Positions 54,776-62,683 of a stretch of 64,000 bases of DNA are shown piece after piece. This DNA comes from Microbacterium wangchenii (GTDB lineage Bacteria; Actinomycetota; Actinomycetes; Actinomycetales; Microbacteriaceae). The first letter of the stretch is position 1. Each line of letters begins with the position of its first letter. The stretch is taken from contig NZ_CP038266.1 in the NCBI RefSeq assembly GCF_004564355.1, positions 868,001 through 932,000 on the forward strand, given 5' to 3'. A program made the position numbers and the translations under genes. The notes below the pieces were generated by a model. The model worked only from the letters and a program-made list of their open reading frames with translations. It searched no databases and was not told the DNA's origin.

Positions 54776-57352
54776 GTGCCCGCAGCGACCGATAACACGT
54801 ACTTGCAGGGACTGCGCGTCCTCGAGGTGGCCGACGAACTGGGGGAGTACGCGGGCAAGCTGCTCGCGGGCCTCGGGGCCGACGTCGTCAAGGTGGAGCC
54901 CCCGGAAGGGGAGGTGACCCGGGGGTATGGACCATTCCTCGACGACGTTGCGCACGGCGACCGGAGTCTTCACTTCTGGCATTACAATCACGGCAAGCGC
55001 AGCGTGGTGATCGACGTGGACACCGCCTCCGGCGTCGACGCCTTTCGTCGGCTGGCCGCCGACGCGGATGTCATCCTCGACACCCGCCCTCGCGGGTATC
55101 TCGAGCAGCGCGGACTCGGCCCAGCGGCGCTCGCGGAGGTGAACCCCGGACTTATCTACGCGAAGATCACGCACTTCGGCGAGGATGGCCCGTGGGTCGA
55201 GTATCAGGGCAGCGACCTGATACATCTCGCTCTCGGCGGCATGATGATGAACTCGGGATACGATCCCGATCCGCGAGGGCGCTACGACACCCCGCCCATC
55301 GCGCCGCAGATGTGGCACGCTTATCACATTGCCGGCGAGCAGATGGTGATGTCGATCATCGCCGCGGCATGCCACCGGATGGTCAGCGGCCGCGGGCAGT
55401 ACCTGAGCGAATCCGTGCACCAGGCCAGCGCGACCTGCACAGAGAGTGACCACCCCATGTGGGTGGCGTTGCGGATTCCGTACATGCGGCAGACCGGGCG
55501 CCACGCGTCGCCGGTTCTGACGACCCGCGCGATCGCCCCTACCAAGGACGGCCGCTACGTGATGCCCTACACCACCTACGTCAAGAACTTCCCCGACAGC
55601 TGGCCCGCCGACATCGCGACCCTGCGGGAATACGGCATGCAGGGCGACCTGGACGACCCGCAGTGGGAAGAACCCGCGTACCGGGTGGCGCACGCCGACC
55701 TGATCGCGGACCGGATGGACAAGCTCATCGCCCGGTCACGGTTCGACGCCGACCTGTGGCGGGAGATGCTCGCGAAAGGTCTCACCTGGGCGCCTGTGCG
55801 CGCGCCGGAGGAGAACCTCGACGACGAACACTGGCGGATGCGGCACACCTACACCGAGGTGGAGCATCCGGAGTTGGGACGGACTTTCACTTATGTTGGT
55901 GCCCGGTGGTACAGCGAGCAGGTGTCGTGGCGCCTGGACCGGCGCCCGCCGCTGCTGGGGGAGCATACCGACGAAGTGGCGGCGGACTGGTCCAACGCGA
56001 GCGCAGCCCGACGGCCGGTCTCCGGCCCGCACCGTGCCGCGCCCCCCGACACCGTCGGCGCCAGCGTGCACGGTGCTCCGCTGCCGTTGGCCGGCGTCCG
56101 CATCGTCGATCTGAGCTGGATGCTGGCCTCGGCCGGGGCCGGTCGGTTCCTCGCCGCCATGGGTGCGGAGGTCATCAAGGTGGAGCACATGTCGCGGCTG
56201 GACGGCATGCGGTTCGCCGGCATGCCCTACCCCGATCGCGCAGAGCGCGACGCGGCGACGGCACCGATGCGGTACCCGCAGCAGAAGAGCGTCAACCAAT
56301 CCGCGAACTTCAACGAGATCAACACCGGCAAGCTTGGCCTGTCCCTCGACCTGAAATCCCAGGAGGGAAGGGCCGTGCTCGAGGACCTTATCCGGACCGC
56401 GGACATGGTCGTGGAGGGATACTCGCCGGGGACGATGGATCGGATGGGGCTCGGCTACGAGCGTCTGCGTGAACTCAATCCCCGGATCATCTACGTCCAG
56501 CAGTCGGGTTTGGGCCAGCGCGGCACCTACGGCGGCGCCAAGGCTTTCGGGCCCACGGCACAGGCGTTCTCGGGCCTGACCGAGATGTCGGGGTTCCCTC
56601 GACCGTGGCCCCCGGCAGGCATCGGATACTCCTACCTCGACTGGTTCGGCGCCTACAACATGGCCACCGCGATGCTGGCGGCGTTGTACCACCGCGACAT
56701 GACCGGCCGCGGCTGCTGGATCGACTCTTCGCAGGTGGAGACCGGCATCTACCTCCAGGGCTCGGCCTTGCTCGATTTCACCGCGAACGGGCGTTCGTGG
56801 AGCCGGTACGGCAACCGCTCGCCGTACAAGCAGGCGGCGCCCCACGGGGCGTACCGTGCCGATGGAGAGGATCGGTGGGTGGCCATCGCGGCGTTCACCG
56901 AGGGTCACTGGCGCAGCCTTGTGGAGGTGCTCGGTTCTCCCGAGTGGGCCGGCGTCGATCGATTCGCGACCCTGGCGGGGCGTCTGGAGAACCAGGATGA
57001 GCTGGATGCGCTGCTGCAGACGTGCACGCGGCAGTGGGACCGCTACGAGCTGATGCACGCACTCCAGGCGCGCGGGGTACCCGCCGGCGTGACTCAGGAC
57101 GCGCACGACAAGGTCGAGCTCGACCCGCAACTGCGCCAGCGTCGCTGGCTCGTCGAACTCGTCCACTCGGAGTTCGGTGCGTGGCCCGCGAAGGACTTCC
57201 CTGTGACCTTCAGCGCCACGCCCGTACACATCGGTGGACTGAAGGATCGGCATTCGCCGTGTTACGGCGAGGACACCGACGACGTGCTCACCCGGATCCT
57301 GGGGATGTCGCCCGCCGACGTGGCCGAGCTACAGCAGCGTGCCGTGGTGTGA
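54776..57352 (+). CDS. Tandem-fused family III CoA-transferase (two CaiB/BaiF domains)
   Basis: 858 residues from GTG 54776, with AAGGAG upstream; about twice the usual length. Domain 1 (about 1-415) begins LRVLEVADELGEYAGKLLAG and has the active-site Asp147 in YQGSDLIHLALGG. Domain 2 (about 432-858) begins VRIVDLSWMLASAGAGRFLA, but at the matching place reads KAFGPTAQAFSG without an Asp (near 592). The protein may therefore be an internal heterodimer with one active centre. It would attach CoA to an organic acid, probably using another acyl-CoA donor. It stands alone and divergent from the thiolase operon. Confidence 0.88.
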   Translation: MPAATDNTYLQGLRVLEVADELGEYAGKLLAGLGADVVKVEPPEGEVTRGYGPFLDDVAHGDRSLHFWHYNHGKRSVVIDVDTASGVDAFRRLAADADVILDTRPRGYLEQRGLGPAALAEVNPGLIYAKITHFGEDGPWVEYQGSDLIHLALGGMMMNSGYDPDPRGRYDTPPIAPQMWHAYHIAGEQMVMSIIAAACHRMVSGRGQYLSESVHQASATCTESDHPMWVALRIPYMRQTGRHASPVLTTRAIAPTKDGRYVMPYTTYVKNFPDSWPADIATLREYGMQGDLDDPQWEEPAYRVAHADLIADRMDKLIARSRFDADLWREMLAKGLTWAPVRAPEENLDDEHWRMRHTYTEVEHPELGRTFTYVGARWYSEQVSWRLDRRPPLLGEHTDEVAADWSNASAARRPVSGPHRAAPPDTVGASVHGAPLPLAGVRIVDLSWMLASAGAGRFLAAMGAEVIKVEHMSRLDGMRFAGMPYPDRAERDAATAPMRYPQQKSVNQSANFNEINTGKLGLSLDLKSQEGRAVLEDLIRTADMVVEGYSPGTMDRMGLGYERLRELNPRIIYVQQSGLGQRGTYGGAKAFGPTAQAFSGLTEMSGFPRPWPPAGIGYSYLDWFGAYNMATAMLAALYHRDMTGRGCWIDSSQVETGIYLQGSALLDFTANGRSWSRYGNRSPYKQAAPHGAYRADGEDRWVAIAAFTEGHWRSLVEVLGSPEWAGVDRFATLAGRLENQDELDALLQTCTRQWDRYELMHALQARGVPAGVTQDAHDKVELDPQLRQRRWLVELVHSEFGAWPAKDFPVTFSATPVHIGGLKDRHSPCYGEDTDDVLTRILGMSPADVAELQQRAVV

Positions 57353-57391
57353 GCGCACAGCAGTGCGGAGACGGTCCGGTGCGCCACCGCA

Positions 57392-58171
57392 TCAGGCGTC
57401 CCGCGACCATCGCTCGGCGAACGCCTCCGCGCCGCGCGCGAGAAGGGAGACGTCCGACCCTACAAGGAGAAAGGCTGCGCCGGCGTCGGCATAAGCCTCG
57501 GCGGCCGCCGGATCAAACGCATTGACCCCCACCGCCGTTCCTGCCGCGCGCACGGCGTCGAAGGCACGGTGGACGGCGGCCACGACATCCGGATGCGTCT
57601 GCTGCCCCAGCAGCCCCATCGAGGCGGCGAGGTCGCTCGGGCCGACGAACACGCCGTCCACGCCGTCGACGGCGGCGATCTCGGCCGCCGCGGCGACGCC
57701 CTCGACGTTCTCGACCTGCACGAACAGCGACACGTGCGCGTCGGCGTCCTGGAGGTACCCGTCGACGCGGTTCCAGCGACCGGAGCGGGCCAGCGCCGAG
57801 CCCACGCCGCGGACGCCGCGCGGCGGGTAGCGCACCGCCGCGACCAGCTCGCGCGCCTGCTCGGGCGAGGACACCATCGGAACCAGGATGTTCTGGGCCC
57901 CGAGGTCAAGCACCTGTTTGATGGCGACCACGTCGCCGGACGGCACCCGCACCACCGGGGTCACCGGGTAGGCAGCGATCGCCTGCAATTGCGCCAGCAC
58001 GCCCTCCAGTCCGTTGGGGGAATGCTCCATGTCGATCAGGAGCCAGTCCAATCCGCCGCCCGCGCAGATCTCGGCCACGAGGGGGCTGCCCGAGCACACC
58101 CATATGCCTGCGAGCGGGCGGTCGGCGGCGGCGAGGGCGTCGCGGAAGGTCGGGGTCAGAGAAAGCGGCAT
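57392..58171 (-). CDS. hpaI: HpcH/HpaI-family aldolase (4-hydroxy-2-oxoheptanedioate aldolase)
   Basis: 259 residues from ATG 58171, overlapping the hydratase stop by 16 bases. Family motifs are WLLIDMEHSPN, QNILVPMVSSPEQA and VFVGPSDLAASMG, with the metal-binding Glu in QVENVEG. It splits 4-hydroxy-2-oxoheptanedioate to pyruvate and succinate semialdehyde, the last step of homoprotocatechuate breakdown. It ends the minus-strand cluster and is convergent to the CoA-transferase. Confidence 0.93.
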   Translation of the reverse strand: MPLSLTPTFRDALAAADRPLAGIWVCSGSPLVAEICAGGGLDWLLIDMEHSPNGLEGVLAQLQAIAAYPVTPVVRVPSGDVVAIKQVLDLGAQNILVPMVSSPEQARELVAAVRYPPRGVRGVGSALARSGRWNRVDGYLQDADAHVSLFVQVENVEGVAAAAEIAAVDGVDGVFVGPSDLAASMGLLGQQTHPDVVAAVHRAFDAVRAAGTAVGVNAFDPAAAEAYADAGAAFLLVGSDVSLLARGAEAFAERWSRDA

Positions 58172-58941
58172 GCGATGGTCCCCATCGGTCCGTAGTCGGC
58201 CAGGACGGTGTCGCCCGGGTGCACCCACATGGGCCGGGTGAAGGAGCCAGCGAGGATGACCTCGCCCGCCTCCAGCCGGTCGCCGTGCTGGGCGAGCTTG
58301 TTCGCGAGCCACGCGACGCCGGCAGCGGGGTGGTTCAGCACCGCCGCGGCGACCCCGCTCTCCTCGATCGTCTCGTTGCGGTACAGCAGCGCCGACACCC
58401 AGCGCAGGTCCACCGCATCCGGTGCCGTGGGGTTGCCGCCGAGGATCATGCCCCCGTAGGCGGCGTTGTCGGCGATGGTGTCGACGATCGTGCGGCCCTC
58501 GAGCTCGATGTGGGAGTTGAGCACCTCGAGGGCGGGGACGACGTACTCCGTCGCGCGCAGGACGTCGAACAGCGTGCACGCCGGGCCCTCGAGCGGATGC
58601 GCCAGCACGAACGCGAGCTCGACCTCGATGCGCACATTGGAGTAGTCCGCGTGCCGCAGCACCGAGCCGTTCTCCCACACGGTGTCGTCGAACATGACGC
58701 CGTAGTCCGGCTCACTGATGCCCGTGGCCGCCTGCATGACCTTCGAGGTCAGGCCGATCTTCCGGCCGACGAGGCGCCGGCCGTCGGCTACGCGAGCGTC
58801 GCGCCACATCCGCTGGATCGCGTAGGAGTCCTCCACCGTGGCCTCGGGGTACCGCGCGGTGATGCGCGGGATGACACCGTGCGTGCGGTCGGCCTCGGCG
58901 AGCTCGGCCGCGATCGCGGCGATGGTCTCTGCGTCGAGCAT
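58156..58941 (-). CDS. hpaH: 2-oxo-hept-4-ene-1,7-dioate hydratase
   Basis: 261 residues from ATG 58941, with GAAGGAG upstream. Conserved family segments are RKIGLTSKVMQAATGI, DYGVMFDDTVWENG, VEVELAFVLAHPLEG and ILGGNPTAPD. It adds water to 2-oxohept-4-enedioate, giving the HpaI substrate. Also known as HpcG. Two family A palindromes separate it from hpaD upstream, so it may have its own promoter or be set to a different level. Confidence 0.94.
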   Translation of the reverse strand: MLDAETIAAIAAELAEADRTHGVIPRITARYPEATVEDSYAIQRMWRDARVADGRRLVGRKIGLTSKVMQAATGISEPDYGVMFDDTVWENGSVLRHADYSNVRIEVELAFVLAHPLEGPACTLFDVLRATEYVVPALEVLNSHIELEGRTIVDTIADNAAYGGMILGGNPTAPDAVDLRWVSALLYRNETIEESGVAAAVLNHPAAGVAWLANKLAQHGDRLEAGEVILAGSFTRPMWVHPGDTVLADYGPMGTIACRFL

Positions 58942-58980
58942 GGGTGGTCTCCTTCGTTGTCAGACTAGCGAGCCCCGATT

Positions 58981-59062
58981 CCCGAACTCCGCAATTCCGG
59001 GGCCGGATCCGGCCGAAACCCGCCGGGCGGGCCCGGCCGGGTCCGATCTTGAGGAGTTCGGG
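58981..59062. repeat. 82-bp palindromic element, family A copy 3
   Basis: Arms CCCGAACTCCGCAA (58981-58994) and TTGAGGAGTTCGGG (59049-59062) match except one pair. Total length is 82 bp, the same as copies 1 and 2, although the interior (GGGGCCGGATCCGGCC) is different. It forms a subtype with copy 4. Confidence 0.85.
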
Positions 59063-59070
59063 TGGCAGGG

Positions 59071-59124
59071 AGGCGGCTCCGCCGGGGGAGGCGGCTCCGC
59101 CGGGGGAGGCGGCTCCGCCGGGGG
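59071..59124. repeat. Three tandem 18-bp repeats
   Basis: The unit AGGCGGCTCCGCCGGGGG occurs three times without change between two palindromes. Each unit contains GGCGG/CCGCC, so each can fold on itself. Confidence 0.9.
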
Positions 59125-59149
59125 AGCAGCCCGGTCGGGCCGCCGGCTT

Positions 59150-59230
59150 TCCGAACTCCGCAATTCCGGGGCCGGATCCGGCCGAAACCCGCCGGGCGGG
59201 CCCGGCCGGGCCGATCTTGAGGAGTCCGGG
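59150..59230. repeat. Palindromic element, family A copy 4
   Basis: 81 bp. Arms TCCGAACTCCGCAA (59150-59163) and TTGAGGAGTCCGGG (59217-59230) with a few mismatches. The interior is nearly identical to copy 3. Confidence 0.83.
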
Positions 59231-59243
59231 CGGCGGGCCGGGG

Positions 59244-60410
59244 TCAGAGCTGGTGGCCGAGCTTGTACTCGCCCTGCTTGTACTCCGGCATCGACTCCTC
59301 GCCCTCGTCGCGGCGCGTGTAGGAGAACCCGTCGGCGCCGATGGTGACGGCCATCTCCGACGTGTCGGTGCGGGCGACGACCTCCTTCGGGTTGCCGTCG
59401 AGGTCGAGCACGAGCGATGCCTCGGTGTACCACGACGGCACGACGGGGTTGCCCCACCAGTCGCGGCGCTGGTTGTCGTGCACGTCCCACGTGATGACGG
59501 GGTTGTCCGGGTCGCCGGTGTAGTAGTCCTGCGTGTAGATCTCCACGCGGTGCCCGTCGGGGTCGCGCAGGTACAGGTAGAACGCGTTCGAGACGCCGTG
59601 GCGGCCGGGGCCGCGCTCGATCGCGTCCGAGCGGCGCAGGGCGCCGAGCTTGTCGCAGATCGCGAGGATGTTGTGCTTCTCGTGCGTGGCGAAGGCGACG
59701 TGGTGCATGCGCGGCCCGTCGCCGCCGGTCATAGCGGTGTCGTGCACGGTGGGCTTGCGGCGCATCCACGCCGCGTAGACGGTGCCCTCCTCGTCCTGGA
59801 TGTCCTCGGTCACGCGGAAGCCCAGGTCCTGCATGAACTTCACCGCGCGCGGGACGTCGGGGGTCACCTGGTTGAAGTGGTCCAGTCGCACGAGCTCACC
59901 GGGGATGTGGAGGTCGTACCGCCACGCGAGACGCTCGACGTGATCGGTCGCGTAGAAGAACTCGTACGGGAAGCCGAGCGGATCCTCCACGCGCACCGAG
60001 TCGCCGATGCCCTTGGTGAAGCCGCCTTCGCGACGCTCGACACGGCAGCCGAGCTCGGAGTAGAAGGCGACGGCCTTGTCCAGGTCTTCCGGCGTGCGCA
60101 CGCGGTAGGAGAACGCCGCGACGGCGGCCACCGGACCCTGCCGGAGCACGAGGTTGTGGTGGATGAACTCCTCCGTCGAGCGCAGGTAGATCGCCTCGCC
60201 GTCCTCCTCCGTGACGTACAGGCCCAGTACGTCGACGTAGAACTGCCGCGAGGCGGCCAGATCGGTCACGACGAGCTCCATGTACGCGCAGCGCAGGATG
60301 TCGGGCGCCGGCGCCGAGGGGGTGGGGATGGGGTTGTCGGTGGCGATGGGCGCCTCCTGCGACACGTAGAAGCCGGAGGAGGTGAGGGTCATATCGTCGC
60401 GGTGGGACAT
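59244..60410 (-). CDS. hpaD: 3,4-dihydroxyphenylacetate (homoprotocatechuate) 2,3-dioxygenase
   Basis: 388 residues from ATG 60410, with AAGGAAG upstream. The two vicinal-oxygen-chelate modules carry metal ligands His178, His237 and Glu290. Other active-site residues are Asn180, His223 and Tyr280. All six sit at a constant offset of 23 from the numbering I recall for the Brevibacterium fuscum enzyme. It opens the ring of 3,4-dihydroxyphenylacetate next to the hydroxyls (extradiol). Iron or manganese use cannot be told from sequence. The C-terminal tail (from about 330) matches the gram-positive type rather than E. coli HpaD. Confidence 0.95.
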   Translation of the reverse strand: MSHRDDMTLTSSGFYVSQEAPIATDNPIPTPSAPAPDILRCAYMELVVTDLAASRQFYVDVLGLYVTEEDGEAIYLRSTEEFIHHNLVLRQGPVAAVAAFSYRVRTPEDLDKAVAFYSELGCRVERREGGFTKGIGDSVRVEDPLGFPYEFFYATDHVERLAWRYDLHIPGELVRLDHFNQVTPDVPRAVKFMQDLGFRVTEDIQDEEGTVYAAWMRRKPTVHDTAMTGGDGPRMHHVAFATHEKHNILAICDKLGALRRSDAIERGPGRHGVSNAFYLYLRDPDGHRVEIYTQDYYTGDPDNPVITWDVHDNQRRDWWGNPVVPSWYTEASLVLDLDGNPKEVVARTDTSEMAVTIGADGFSYTRRDEGEESMPEYKQGEYKLGHQL

Positions 60411-60435
60411 GTCGCTTCCTTGCGGATCGGGAGGG

Positions 60436-61953
60436 TCAGTGGGATGCGGCGGCGTCGGTCTTGCCGAAGGTGGGGTTGTGCACCGCGCCGAGGGTGATGT
60501 GCACGGCCTGCTGGTCGGTGTAGAAGTCGATCGAGCGGTAGCCGCCCTCGTGCCCCAGGCCGGAGGCCTTCACTCCGCCGAACGGGGTCCGCAGGTCGCG
60601 GACGTTGTTGGAGTTCAGCCACACCATGCCCGCCTCGATGGCCTGCGCGAAGTTGTGCGCGCGCTTGAGGTCGTTCGTCCACACGTAGGCGGCGAGGCCG
60701 TACTTCACGCCGTTGGCCAGGGCGAGGGCCTCCTCGTCGGTGTCGAACGGCGTGATCGCCACGACCGGGCCGAAGATCTCCTCCTGGAAGATGCGCGCGT
60801 CGGGGGCGACGTCGGCGAACACCGTCGGGGCGACGTAGTTGCCCGTGGGGAAGCCCTCCGGGCGACCGCCGCCGGCGACCAGGCGCGCCTCGGTCTTGCC
60901 GATCTCGATGTAGCTCATGACCTTGTCGTAGTGCTCGGGGTGCACGAGCGCCCCGACCTCGGTGGCCGGGTCCTGCGGGTCGCCGACGACGACGCGCTCG
61001 GCCTGTGCCGCGTAGCGCTCGACGAACTCGTCGTACACGTCTCGCTGGACGAGGATGCGGCTGCCTGCGGTGCAGCGCTCGCCGTTGAGGGAGAACACCC
61101 CGAAGATCGTCGCGTCGATCGCAGCCTCCAGGTCGGCGTCGGCGAACACGATCGCCGGCGACTTGCCGCCCAGCTCCATGGACAGGCCCTTGAGGTACGG
61201 CGCGGCGTTGCCGAAGATGATCTGTCCCGTGCGGCTCTCGCCCGTGAAGGAGATCAGCGGCACGTCGGGGTGCTTCACGAGTGCGTCGCCGGCGTCTTCG
61301 CCCAGGCCGTTGACGAGGTTGAACACACCCTGCGGGAGCCCGGCCTCCTCGAAGATCCCCGCCCACAGCGAGGCGGACAGCGGCGTGAACTCGGCGGGCT
61401 TCAGCACGACGGTGTTGCCGGTGGCGAGAGCCGGGCCGAGCTTCCACGACTCGAGCATGAAGGGCGTGTTCCACGGCGTGATGAGGCCGGCGACGCCGAT
61501 CGGCTTGCGGTTGACGTAGTTCATCTGGCGCCCCGGCACCTTGAACGCGTCGTCGGTCTGCGCCACGATCAGGTCGGCGAAGAAGCGGAAGTTCTCCGCC
61601 GCCCGCCGCGCCTGCCCCAGGGCCTGCGTGATCGGCAGTCCGGAGTCGAAGGACTCCAGCTCCGCCAGGCGCGCGTCGCGCGACTCGACGAGGTCGGCGA
61701 TGCGGTGCAGGATGCGGGCGCGCTCACGCGGCAGCATCCGCGGCCACGGCCCCTCGGCGAACGCGCGCCGCGCGGCGGCGACGGCGAGGTCGACGTCGGC
61801 CTTGGTGCCGGCCGCGGCCTGCAGGTAGGTCTCGTTGGTCACCGGGTCGAGCACGTCGAACGTGCCGCCCTCGACGGAGTCGACGAACTGACCGTCGATG
61901 TAGTGCTGGATGCGCGTGGGCAGGTCGGTGGGGATGTGGCGCGGGTCGGTCAT
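60436..61953 (-). CDS. hpaE: 5-carboxymethyl-2-hydroxymuconate semialdehyde dehydrogenase
   Basis: 505 residues from ATG 61953, with GGAGAAC upstream. Aldehyde dehydrogenase motifs: TPWNTPFMLESWKLGPAL (cofactor), LELGGKSP (general base Glu) and NGERCTAGSR (catalytic Cys). The end VHITLGAVHNPTFGK agrees with HpaE. It oxidises the HpaD ring-opened product. The gene order GntR, hpaE, hpaD is on one strand with 13- and 25-base gaps. Confidence 0.94.
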   Translation of the reverse strand: MTDPRHIPTDLPTRIQHYIDGQFVDSVEGGTFDVLDPVTNETYLQAAAGTKADVDLAVAAARRAFAEGPWPRMLPRERARILHRIADLVESRDARLAELESFDSGLPITQALGQARRAAENFRFFADLIVAQTDDAFKVPGRQMNYVNRKPIGVAGLITPWNTPFMLESWKLGPALATGNTVVLKPAEFTPLSASLWAGIFEEAGLPQGVFNLVNGLGEDAGDALVKHPDVPLISFTGESRTGQIIFGNAAPYLKGLSMELGGKSPAIVFADADLEAAIDATIFGVFSLNGERCTAGSRILVQRDVYDEFVERYAAQAERVVVGDPQDPATEVGALVHPEHYDKVMSYIEIGKTEARLVAGGGRPEGFPTGNYVAPTVFADVAPDARIFQEEIFGPVVAITPFDTDEEALALANGVKYGLAAYVWTNDLKRAHNFAQAIEAGMVWLNSNNVRDLRTPFGGVKASGLGHEGGYRSIDFYTDQQAVHITLGAVHNPTFGKTDAAASH

Positions 61954-61966
61954 GGCGTTCTCCTGT

Positions 61967-62683
61967 TCAGGACGTCGGGAGGCCGAGGGCCTCGCCGGGG
62001 TGCTCGTGGGTCAGATAGGCGTCGAGGGTGGCCGAGCGGTGCCGGCGGGAGGCGTGCTCGATGTCGGCGAGGGGTGCCCCCGCCTCGATGAGGGCGAGGA
62101 TGTTCTCGTGCTCGCGCACCGACTCGGCGGCGCGGCCGGGCACGAAGCTGAAGGTCGACTCGCGCAGATGCCCGAGGCGCGCCCACTCGGCGCGGACCAG
62201 GTCGAGCATGCGCGGGTTCGCGCACCGCTCGAACAGCGTCGCGTGGAACTCCTGGTTGAGGCTCGTGAACGCGCGCGGGTCGAAGTTCTCGAGGGTGCGG
62301 ATCATCTGCTCGTTGATGGCGCGCGCGCGGCGGACGTCGTCGACCGTGAGGGCGCGGGCCGACAGCGCGGTGGCGGCACCCTCGAGGATGCTGAGGGCCT
62401 GCATGCTGAAGCGGTACTGCGAGTCGTCGACCATCGACACGCGCGCGCCGATGTTGCGCTCGAAGGTGACGAGGCCTTCCGCCTCGAGCTGGCGGATCGC
62501 CTCGCGGACGGGGACGACGCTCATCCCCAATTCGCCGGCGATCGACCCGAGGACGAGGCGGTAGCCGGCGGTGAACTGCTGTCCGGTGATCCGCTCCTTG
62601 ATCCAGGAGTAGGCCTGCTGCGACTTGCTGCGCGACGTGTCCGGCGCGTGGGCGTCCGCCTCGGGATCCTGTCGCAGGGTCAC
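61967..62683 (-). CDS. GntR-family (FCD) transcriptional regulator
   Basis: 238 residues from GTG 62683 in a GTGA overlap with the FAH-RraA gene. A winged helix (about 20-80, GELGMSVVPVREAIRQLEAEGLV) precedes a C-terminal FCD effector domain with metal-binding residues (NQEFHATLFERCANPRML; HENILALIEAG). It most likely controls the homoprotocatechuate genes in response to an aromatic acid or intermediate. Confidence 0.92.
   Translation of the reverse strand: MTLRQDPEADAHAPDTSRSKSQQAYSWIKERITGQQFTAGYRLVLGSIAGELGMSVVPVREAIRQLEAEGLVTFERNIGARVSMVDDSQYRFSMQALSILEGAATALSARALTVDDVRRARAINEQMIRTLENFDPRAFTSLNQEFHATLFERCANPRMLDLVRAEWARLGHLRESTFSFVPGRAAESVREHENILALIEAGAPLADIEHASRRHRSATLDAYLTHEHPGEALGLPTS

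Larger units (their letters stand above)
58942..59243. other. Palindrome-rich gap inside the aromatic cluster
   Basis: These 302 bases between hpaD and hpaH hold two family A palindromes and three 18-bp tandem repeats between them (each listed). No gene is seen. A transcript from hpaD would have to cross four strong hairpin arms before reaching hpaH. Confidence 0.75.

Noticed and set aside
59071..59124. Possible CRISPR array from regular 18-bp units
   Set aside because: The units are directly adjacent with no spacers, and no cas gene is near.
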